Positions 1 through 5,567 of a stretch of 8,986 nt of DNA are shown piece after piece (positions within the stretch are counted from its first letter, which is position 1; every line of letters starts with the position of its first letter). Source of the stretch: Betaproteobacteria bacterium (GTDB taxonomy: Bacteria > Pseudomonadota > Gammaproteobacteria > Burkholderiales > SG8-39); NCBI GenBank assembly GCA_005888925.1, contig VBCP01000034.1:1-8986 (forward strand), given 5' to 3'. The position numbers and the translations under genes are program-made. The notes beneath the pieces are model-generated. The model was given only the letters and a program-made list of their open reading frames with translations. It had not been told where the DNA came from and did not search any database.

Positions 1-192
1 AAGTTCCTCGGCGAGATCACCCTCATGGGCCAGCCTTTCGTCAAGGACGACAAGCAGACCGTGGAGAAGATGCTCGCCGCGAGGAAGGCGAAGGTGAACG
101 CCTACGCATTTTTCGTCGTCGGCGAGGGCATCGAGAAGAAGTCGAGCGACTTCGCCGCCGAAGTCATGGCCCAGGCGGGCAAGGCCCATTGA
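1..192 (+). CDS. tsf: Elongation factor Ts, C-terminal part (5' end outside window)
   Basis: EF-Ts is the cytoplasmic nucleotide exchange factor that strips GDP from EF-Tu. Only the last 63 residues are present, in frame from base 1 to a TGA at 190-192. The segment reads GEITLMGQPFVKDDKQTVE and then ends with VGEGIEKKSSDFAAEV. This matches the end of the EF-Ts dimerisation/C-terminal domain, where E. coli has GEGIEKVETDFAAEV. The upstream gene in this conserved cluster would be rpsB, outside the window. The stop codon overlaps the TTG start of pyrH by four bases, so the two are probably translationally coupled. In E. coli these two genes are separated by a spacer, so the overlap is a compact variant. 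The identity is secure; nothing can be said about the missing N-terminal portion. Confidence 0.95.
   Translation, partial: KFLGEITLMGQPFVKDDKQTVEKMLAARKAKVNAYAFFVVGEGIEKKSSDFAAEVMAQAGKAH
181..192 (+). promoter_or_regulatory. pyrH start region: AAGG ribosome binding site and TTG start in a TTGA overlap
   Basis: An AAGG at 181-184 lies four bases before TTG 189-191, which shares its last two bases with the tsf stop TGA 190-192. The first in-frame ATG (240-242) lies after the conserved KLSGEAL nucleotide-binding motif, so it cannot be the true start. No better in-frame initiator was found just upstream. The TTG start is therefore required by protein conservation. The ribosome binding site is modest, and coupling to tsf translation is inferred. 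Confidence 0.7.
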
Positions 193-902
193 CACCTAAA
201 TACAAAAGGATCCTGCTCAAGCTGTCAGGCGAGGCCCTGATGGGCGAGGATCCCTTTGGCATCAACCGGCAGACGATCGAGGGCATCGTCGCCGAGGTCG
301 CGCAGGTGTCGCGCCTGGGCGTGGAGATCGGCGTCGTGATCGGCGGCGGCAACATCTTCCGCGGCGTGGCGCCCGGCGCCGCCGGCATGGACCGCGCCAC
401 CGCCGACTACATGGGGATGCTCGCCACGGTGATGAACGCGCTCGCGCTGCAGGACGCCATGCGCCAGGCCGGCATCTCGAGCCGCGCGCTCTCGGCGCTC
501 AACATCGAGCAGGTGGTCGAGCCCTACATACGCGGCAAGGCGATCCGCTACCTGGAGGAGGGGAAAATCGTCATCTTCGCTGCCGGGACGGGGAATCCAT
601 TCTTTACCACCGACACGGCCGCGGCGCTGCGCGGCAGCGAGATGGGCGCGGAGATCGTGATCAAGGCGACCAAGGTCGACGGCATCTACACCGCCGACCC
701 GAACAAGGATCCGCGTGCCCAGCGCTACACGCGCCTGAGCTTCGACGAGGCGATCGTGAAGAACCTCAAGGTGATGGACGCCACCGCGCTGACGCTGTGC
801 CGCGACCAGAAGCTGCCGATCAACGTCTTCAGCATCTTCAAGAAGGACGCGCTGCGCCGCGTGGTGCTCGGCGAGGACGAGGGCACGCTGGTTCACGTAT
901 GA
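189..902 (+). CDS. pyrH: UMP kinase (uridylate kinase)
   Basis: PyrH phosphorylates UMP to UDP with ATP in the cytoplasm, the first committed kinase step after de novo UMP synthesis. It is hexameric in bacteria and belongs to the amino acid kinase fold rather than the NMP kinase fold. The 237-residue product has the usual family length. Visible motifs are KLSGEAL at residues 11-17 (phosphate-binding loop), GGGNIFRG at 52-59, and GTGNPFFTTDTAAALRG at about 133-149 for UMP binding. A later ATKVDGIYTADPNKDP segment belongs to the nucleotide site. All of these are intact. The start is TTG, set by the motif at residue 11 and by overlap with the tsf stop. The gene ends 19 bases before frr and sits in the conserved rpsB-tsf-pyrH-frr block. 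Allosteric control by GTP and UTP is known for the family but is not readable here. Confidence 0.96.
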   Translation: MTPKYKRILLKLSGEALMGEDPFGINRQTIEGIVAEVAQVSRLGVEIGVVIGGGNIFRGVAPGAAGMDRATADYMGMLATVMNALALQDAMRQAGISSRALSALNIEQVVEPYIRGKAIRYLEEGKIVIFAAGTGNPFFTTDTAAALRGSEMGAEIVIKATKVDGIYTADPNKDPRAQRYTRLSFDEAIVKNLKVMDATALTLCRDQKLPINVFSIFKKDALRRVVLGEDEGTLVHV

Positions 903-911
903 TTTCCCGCT

Positions 912-921
912 GGAGAGGGCC
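912..921 (+). promoter_or_regulatory. Ribosome binding site of frr
   Basis: GGAG at 912-915 stands six bases before the ATG at 922. It lies in the 19-base gap that separates pyrH from frr. This is the only junction in the first half of the operon without an overlap, and it carries the clearest free-standing Shine-Dalgarno sequence there. I saw no convincing -35/-10 pair in or just before the gap. Confidence 0.65.
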
Positions 922-1482
922 ATGGTGATCGCTGATCTCAAGAAGACGACCGACCAGAAGATGGACAAGACCATCCAGGCGTTCAAGGCCGACCTCGCGA
1001 AGGTGCGCACCGGGCGCGCGCACACCGGCCTGCTCGACCATATCCACGTCGATTACTACGGTACGCCGACGCCGCTCAATCAGGTGGCCAAGGTGACGCT
1101 GCTCGATGCGCGCACCATCGGCGTCACGCCGTTCGAGAAGAAAATGATCCAGGCCGTGGACAGGGCGATCCGCGAGTCGGACCTTGGGCTCAATCCCGCC
1201 ACCCAGGGCGACACGGTGCGCGTGCCGATGCCGCTGCTCACCGAGGAGCGGCGCAAGGAGCTCACCAAGGTGGTGAAGCACGAGGCCGAGAACGCGCGCG
1301 TCGCGGTGCGCAATCTGCGCCGTGATGCCATCCACCACCTGAAGGATGCGCTCAAGAAGTCCGAAGTGTCGGAGAACGACGAGCGCCGCGCGCAGGACGA
1401 GGTGCAGAAGATGACCGACCGCCACATCGGCGAGATCGACAAGCTGCTGCAGGAAAAGGAGAAGGAGCTGATGGCCGTATGA
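922..1482 (+). CDS. frr: Ribosome recycling factor
   Basis: RRF works with EF-G to split post-termination ribosomes into subunits and release mRNA and tRNA. The 186-residue product is one residue longer than E. coli RRF and collinear with it. The first helix carries KADLAKVRTGRAHTGLLD, followed by the beta domain with VDYYGTPTPLNQVAKV. The long helices contain LLTEERRKELTKVVKHEAE and VRNLRRDA, where the second arginine pair includes the counterpart of the functionally important E. coli Arg132. The C-terminal helix is rich in K, E and D, as is usual. The ATG at 922 is preceded by GGAG at a good distance. The stop at 1480-1482 overlaps the uppS ATG by four bases. The protein is essential in bacteria studied and nothing here looks abnormal. 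Confidence 0.96.
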   Translation: MVIADLKKTTDQKMDKTIQAFKADLAKVRTGRAHTGLLDHIHVDYYGTPTPLNQVAKVTLLDARTIGVTPFEKKMIQAVDRAIRESDLGLNPATQGDTVRVPMPLLTEERRKELTKVVKHEAENARVAVRNLRRDAIHHLKDALKKSEVSENDERRAQDEVQKMTDRHIGEIDKLLQEKEKELMAV

Positions 1483-2255
1483 AGCACCCGAGCTCGACGC
1501 AGGCGGTTCCCGCGCACAGCGGCGTGCCGCGCCACGTCGCCGTCATCCTGGATGGCAACGGCCGCTGGGCGCGCAGCCGCATGCTGCCGCGCATCGCCGG
1601 CCACCGGCGCGGGCTGGAAGCGGTGCGCGCCACGGTGCAGAACTGCGCCGAGCGCGGCATCGAATTTCTGACGCTGTTCGCCTTCAGCTCCGAGAACTGG
1701 CGCCGCCCGGCCGAGGAAGTGGCGCTGCTGATGCAGCTCTTCCAGGCCGCGCTGTCGAGCGAGGTCGAGCGCATGCACCGCAACGGCGTGCGCCTCAAGG
1801 TGGTCGGCGACGTGCGGCGTTTCGATCCCAAGATCCGGGCGCTGATCGAGCAGGGCGAGCGCCTCACCGCCGACAACCGCCGCCTCACCCTCACCATCGC
1901 GGCGAATTACGGCGGACGCTGGGACATCCTGCAGGCGCTGACGCGGCTCAACGCGGAGAAAGGACGCCTGGAAAACATCGACGAGGCGGCGCTCGCGCCC
2001 TATCTCGCGATGAGCTACGCACCGGAGCCCGATCTCTTTATCCGCACCGGTGGCGAGCAGCGCATCAGCAATTTCCTGCTCTGGCAGCTCGCCTACAGCG
2101 AGCTCTACTTCACCGAGACGCTGTGGCCCGACTTCGACGCTGCGGCGCTCGACCAGGCAATCGCTTCCTACCGCCAGCGCGAGCGCCGCTTCGGCCGCAC
2201 CAGCGAGCAGGTCGCCGCTTCTTCAAGCTCCGGCAAGCGGGCCGAGGTCGCCTGA
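1479..2255 (+). CDS. uppS: Undecaprenyl diphosphate synthase (cis-prenyltransferase)
   Basis: UppS adds eight isopentenyl diphosphate units in cis to farnesyl diphosphate, giving the C55 lipid carrier for peptidoglycan and O-antigen. The 258-residue protein is close to the family length. Signature motifs in order are LDGNGRWA at residues 24-31 (catalytic Asp25, Asn27, Arg29, Trp30), GHRRGLEAVR, LTLFAFSSENWRRP, and AANYGGRWDI. Near the C-terminus come PDLFIRTGGEQRISNF (Arg189 and Arg195 bind IPP diphosphate) and LYFTETLWPDF. The residue before the catalytic Asp is Leu where Met is more usual. The ATG at 1479 overlaps the frr stop as ATGA. Two AAGGAG copies within the end of frr (1456-1461 and 1462-1467) serve as ribosome binding sites, the nearer one 11 bases away. 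The stop overlaps the inferred CTG start of cdsA. Confidence 0.96.
   Translation: MKHPSSTQAVPAHSGVPRHVAVILDGNGRWARSRMLPRIAGHRRGLEAVRATVQNCAERGIEFLTLFAFSSENWRRPAEEVALLMQLFQAALSSEVERMHRNGVRLKVVGDVRRFDPKIRALIEQGERLTADNRRLTLTIAANYGGRWDILQALTRLNAEKGRLENIDEAALAPYLAMSYAPEPDLFIRTGGEQRISNFLLWQLAYSELYFTETLWPDFDAAALDQAIASYRQRERRFGRTSEQVAASSSSGKRAEVA
2244..2255 (+). promoter_or_regulatory. cdsA start region: GAGGT ribosome binding site and inferred CTG start in a CTGA overlap
   Basis: GAGGT at 2244-2248 is three bases before CTG 2252-2254, which overlaps the uppS stop TGA 2253-2255. Within the cdsA frame there is no ATG, GTG or TTG between 2123 and 2252. The next initiator downstream, a GTG near 2348, would delete the first membrane helix. 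The alternative GTG at 2123 would add 43 arginine-rich residues that are just the out-of-frame reading of the uppS 3' end. CTG is a rare bacterial initiator, so this call is an inference from position and conservation. Confidence 0.55.
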
Positions 2256-3043
2256 GCCGCGCGCTCGCCGCGCGGCTCGCCACCGCGACCGCGCTGATCG
2301 CCGCATTTCTCGCTGCCCTTTTCCTGCTGCCGAAGCTCTGGCTCGCAGTGCTGGTCGCGCTGATCGTCGCGGCAGGCGGCTTCGAGTGGGCCCGGCTTTG
2401 CCGCCTGCGCGGCCCTGCCGCCTGGGTGTATGCGGCGCTGGTCGGCGCAGCGTTTACGGCTCTCTTCGCCATCGGCGACAGCGCCGCGCGCCCTGCGCTC
2501 GTGACGGCAGCGGTATTTTGGCTGCTCGCCGCACCGCTGTGGCTCGCGCGCGGTGTCGGCATGCAGCATCGCACCGCGTTGGTGCTCAGCGGCTTCGTCG
2601 TGCTGGTACCGGCAGGCCTGGCGCTGGCGGCGCTGCCGCCGCTGAAGGTGCTGGCGGTCCTCGTGCTGGTCTGGATCGCCGACACCGCGGCCTATTTCGT
2701 CGGCCGCACTTGGGGACGGCGCAAGCTCGCGCCGTCCATCAGCCCCGGCAAGACCTGGGAGGGCGCGGCGGGCGGCGTCTTGGGGGCGCTCGCCTACGCT
2801 ATCATCTGCGGCGGTTTCGTCGGCGGCGCCGCCTGGCTGGCGCTCGTCGGCGGCGCGGCGCTGCTCGCCGTGCTGAGCATCGTCGGCGATCTTTTCGAAT
2901 CGGCGGCGAAGCGCCAGGCGGGGGTCAAGGACAGCGGCACGCTGCTGCCGGGGCACGGCGGCATCCTCGACCGCATCGACAGCGCCACCGCCACGCTGCC
3001 GCTGGCGGCGCTGTTGCTGCCTTGGATGAGGGCAAACGCGTGA
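2252..3043 (+). CDS. cdsA: Phosphatidate cytidylyltransferase (CDP-diglyceride synthase)
   Basis: CdsA is an inner membrane enzyme that makes CDP-diacylglycerol from phosphatidic acid and CTP, the branch point for all phospholipids. From the proposed CTG start the product has 263 residues, close to the usual 265-285. It is a string of hydrophobic helices, beginning with LIAAFLAALFLLP and LAVLVALIVAAGGFEWARL. The conserved DTAAYFVGR starts at Asp144 and is followed by SPGKTWEG. The C-terminus carries the full family signature: S-A-A-K-R, then K226-D227, then GHGGILDRIDS around 234-244, with the metal- and substrate-binding acidic and basic residues all intact. The reading frame is open upstream to a GTG at 2123, which would give 306 residues, but the added part is basic and not family-like. 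The TGA at 3041-3043 overlaps the dxr GTG start. Only the exact start is uncertain. Confidence 0.93.
   Translation: MSRALAARLATATALIAAFLAALFLLPKLWLAVLVALIVAAGGFEWARLCRLRGPAAWVYAALVGAAFTALFAIGDSAARPALVTAAVFWLLAAPLWLARGVGMQHRTALVLSGFVVLVPAGLALAALPPLKVLAVLVLVWIADTAAYFVGRTWGRRKLAPSISPGKTWEGAAGGVLGALAYAIICGGFVGGAAWLALVGGAALLAVLSIVGDLFESAAKRQAGVKDSGTLLPGHGGILDRIDSATATLPLAALLLPWMRANA
3028..3043 (+). promoter_or_regulatory. dxr start region: GAGGG ribosome binding site and GTG start in a GTGA overlap
   Basis: GAGGG at 3028-3032 is seven bases before GTG 3040-3042, which overlaps the cdsA stop TGA 3041-3043. The GTG places the NADPH-binding G-A-T-G-S-I-G at residues 7-13, exactly where the family has it. 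The open frame runs far upstream, but that part is only the shadow of cdsA. The start is well supported by both the Shine-Dalgarno sequence and conservation. Confidence 0.85.
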
Positions 3044-4206
3044 ATCTCGCAATTCTCGGCGCGACCGGATCGATCGGCTCCAGCACCCTCGACGTCGTGG
3101 CGCGCCATCGCGAACGCTACCGCGTGTTCGCGCTGAGCGCACACCGCTCGGCGGACGCGCTGCTCGCGCTGTGCCGGGTTTCGCGGCCGAGCTACGCCGT
3201 GCTCTCGGGCATGCCGCGCGACGCGCAGCTCGCCGCGGCGTTCGCGCAATGCGGCACGGAGCTGCTTTTCGGCGCCGCCGCGCTCGAGCAGGTGGCGGCC
3301 GATGCGCGCTGCGATATCGTGATGGCCGCGATCGTCGGCGCCGCCGGCCTTGCCTCGACGCTCGCCGCCGCTCGTGCCGGCAAGCGCGTACTGCTGGCGA
3401 ACAAGGAAGCGCTGGTCATGGCGGGGCCGCTGCTGATGCGCGCGGCGCGCGAAGGCGGGGCGACGCTGCTGCCCGTAGACAGCGAGCACAACGCGGTGTT
3501 CCAGTGCCTGTCGGACATCAGGGCCGTGCGCCGCATCGTGCTGACCGCATCGGGCGGGCCGTTCCGCGCCGCCGTGCTCGAGTCGCTCGAAGCGGTCACG
3601 CCCGCCGAAGCCTGCGCCCACCCGAACTGGGTGATGGGACGCAAGATCTCGGTCGACTCGGCGACGATGATGAACAAGGGCCTCGAGGTGATCGAGGCGC
3701 GCTGGCTGTTCGACGTCGCGCCCGAGGTGATCGAGGTGGTGATCCACCCGCAAAGCATCGTGCATTCACTGGTCGAATACGTGGACGGCTCGCTCATCGC
3801 CCAGCTTTCCAATCCCGACATGCGCGTGCCGATCGCGCACGCGCTCGGCTACCCCGAGCGCATCGCCTCGGGCGCGCGGCCGCTCGACCTCACCGCGATG
3901 AAGGATCTGTCCTTCGAGCGGCCCGACGAGCGGCGCTTTCCGTGCCTGCGCCTCGCCTACGCCGCGCTCGAGCGCGGCGGTACCGCGCCCGCCGTGCTGA
4001 ACGCGGCCAACGAGGTCGCGGTCGAGGCGTTCCTCGCCGGACGGCTGCCTTTCACCGGTATCGCGCGCGTCATCGCCGATACGCTCGATGCCGTGCCGAC
4101 GGGGGAGGCCGCGAACCTGGAAGCGGTGATGGCCGCCGATGGCGAGGCGCGCCGCGCGGCGCTCGCGCGCGTCCCGGGCATGACGGTGGCCGCATTCCAT
4201 CCATGA
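3040..4206 (+). CDS. dxr: 1-deoxy-D-xylulose 5-phosphate reductoisomerase
   Basis: Dxr rearranges and reduces DXP to 2-C-methyl-D-erythritol 4-phosphate with NADPH and a divalent metal. It is the first committed step of the MEP isoprenoid pathway in the cytoplasm and the fosmidomycin target. The 388-residue protein starts with the Rossmann motif GATGSIG at 7-13. LLANKEAL lies at 118-125 and PVDSEHNAVFQ around 146-155, with metal ligands Asp147 and Glu149. Further on are SGGPFR, HPNWVMGRK from His194, and SVDSATMMNKGLE ending at the third metal ligand Glu216. VIHPQSIVHS and AANEVAVEAFL follow. All catalytic residues are present. Compared with E. coli, the segment between the first metal ligands and the His/Trp loop is about 12 residues shorter. 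Its product pathway supplies the isoprenoid units used by UppS two genes upstream. The stop overlaps the rseP ATG. Confidence 0.97.
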   Translation: MNLAILGATGSIGSSTLDVVARHRERYRVFALSAHRSADALLALCRVSRPSYAVLSGMPRDAQLAAAFAQCGTELLFGAAALEQVAADARCDIVMAAIVGAAGLASTLAAARAGKRVLLANKEALVMAGPLLMRAAREGGATLLPVDSEHNAVFQCLSDIRAVRRIVLTASGGPFRAAVLESLEAVTPAEACAHPNWVMGRKISVDSATMMNKGLEVIEARWLFDVAPEVIEVVIHPQSIVHSLVEYVDGSLIAQLSNPDMRVPIAHALGYPERIASGARPLDLTAMKDLSFERPDERRFPCLRLAYAALERGGTAPAVLNAANEVAVEAFLAGRLPFTGIARVIADTLDAVPTGEAANLEAVMAADGEARRAALARVPGMTVAAFHP

Positions 4207-5567
4207 GCCTGCTGCAGACCATCCTCGCGTTCATCGTTGCGCTCGGCGTGCTCATCGTGGTGCACGAGTACGGGCACTACTTGATCGCGCGGCTGTGCGG
4301 CGTGAAAGTGCTGCGCTTCTCGGACGGATTCGGGCGTGCGCTCGCCACCTGGCGGCTCGGTGCCGATCGCACCGAATGGGTGGTGGCGGCGATTCCGTTC
4401 GGCGGCTACGTCAAGATGCTGGATGAGCGCGAGGGCCCGGTCGAGCCCGCCGAGCTCGCTCGCGCGTTCAACCGCCAAAGCGTGTGGAAGCGCTTTGCCA
4501 TCGTGATTGCCGGGCCGCTTTTCAATTTTGCCTTCGCCGTGCTGGTGTATGCGGGCCTCTTCATGTACGGGCTGCCCGAGGCGCGTCCGGTGCTCGCCAA
4601 TCCGCCGCCCGACACCCTGGCTGCCGCAGCCGGGGTGCGCGCGGGCGACACGGTGCGCGCGATCGACGGCGAATCGATCGCCACCTGGCAGGAGCTGCGC
4701 TGGCGCGTGCTGCAGGCGGCGCTGCAACACGAAGCGGTGCGCCTCGAGACGCAGGACGAGCGCGGCAACATTGCCGAGGTGAAGCTCGATCTGCGCGGCT
4801 TCCCGTCCGCGGACGTGGAAGCCGACGTGCTCGAGCGCGTGGGCTTGCGCCTTTACCGGCCGCCGCTGCCGGCGGTGCTCGGCCAGATCGTGCCGGGCGG
4901 GGCGGCCGAGCGTGCCGGGCTCGCCGTCGGCGACCGCATCGTGCGCGCCGATGGCATGCCGATCGAGACGTGGGAGGCGTTCGTCAACGCCGTGCGCTCG
5001 CGGCCGGGCGGCGCGCTTTCGCTCAGCATCGAGCGCGCGGGCGCAGCGCGCACGCTGGAGGTGACACCCGACGCCGTAAGCGCGGGCGGCACGCGCATCG
5101 GGCGCATCGGCGCCGGGGCGCAGCAGCCGGAGGGCTACGCCGAGAAGCTCCTGGTGCGCGTGCAGTACGGTCCGCTCCGGAGCATCGCGCGCGCGAGCGC
5201 GAAGACCGCCGACATTTCGCTCTTCAGCCTGAAGATGCTCGGCAAGATGCTGATCGGCGAGGTGTCGTGGCGCCATCTCTCGGGGCCCGTGACGATCGCC
5301 GACTTCGCCGGCCAGTCGGCGAGTCTCGGCTGGGTGTCCTATCTCACCTTCCTCGCGCTGATCAGCATCAGCCTGGGCGTGCTGAACCTGCTGCCCATTC
5401 CACTGCTCGATGGCGGGCACCTGATGTACTATGCGATCGAGATCGTTAAGGGGAGGCCGGTTTCCGAGCGCTTCATGGAGCTCGGACAGCGCGTCGGTCT
5501 TGCGCTGCTGCTAGTGATGATGGCCTTCGCCTTCTACAACGACCTGAATCGCCTGATTACCGGTTGA
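4203..5567 (+). CDS. rseP: Regulator of sigma-E protease RseP (site-2 zinc metalloprotease)
   Basis: RseP is an inner membrane intramembrane protease. After DegS it makes the second cut in the anti-sigma factor RseA, freeing sigma-E when outer membrane protein folding fails; it also clears signal peptide remnants. The 454-residue length is close to E. coli (450). The first membrane helix carries the zinc motif HEYGH at 21-25 with catalytic Glu22. FGGYVKMLDE follows. Two PDZ domains are visible, the first around AAGVRAGDTVRAIDGE and the second around GGAAERAGLAVGDRIVRADG. The third zinc ligand is in PIPLLDGGHL near the C-terminus (Asp403), inside a hydrophobic helix. A last helix (GLALLLVMMAFAFY) completes the expected topology. 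The ATG overlaps the dxr stop as ATGA, with no clear Shine-Dalgarno of its own. The TGA overlaps the bamA ATG by one base. Confidence 0.96.
   Translation: MSLLQTILAFIVALGVLIVVHEYGHYLIARLCGVKVLRFSDGFGRALATWRLGADRTEWVVAAIPFGGYVKMLDEREGPVEPAELARAFNRQSVWKRFAIVIAGPLFNFAFAVLVYAGLFMYGLPEARPVLANPPPDTLAAAAGVRAGDTVRAIDGESIATWQELRWRVLQAALQHEAVRLETQDERGNIAEVKLDLRGFPSADVEADVLERVGLRLYRPPLPAVLGQIVPGGAAERAGLAVGDRIVRADGMPIETWEAFVNAVRSRPGGALSLSIERAGAARTLEVTPDAVSAGGTRIGRIGAGAQQPEGYAEKLLVRVQYGPLRSIARASAKTADISLFSLKMLGKMLIGEVSWRHLSGPVTIADFAGQSASLGWVSYLTFLALISISLGVLNLLPIPLLDGGHLMYYAIEIVKGRPVSERFMELGQRVGLALLLVMMAFAFYNDLNRLITG

Noticed and set aside
225..1025. Long minus-strand open frames opposite pyrH, frr, dxr, rseP and bamA
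   Set aside because: High GC with strong third-position bias leaves the opposite frames free of stops. The translations are rich in Arg, Ala and His, show no recognisable family, and lie wholly across conserved genes.
2123..2251. N-terminal extension of cdsA from GTG 2123
   Set aside because: It is the out-of-frame reading of the uppS 3' end, strongly basic, and would place 43 non-conserved residues before the first membrane helix.
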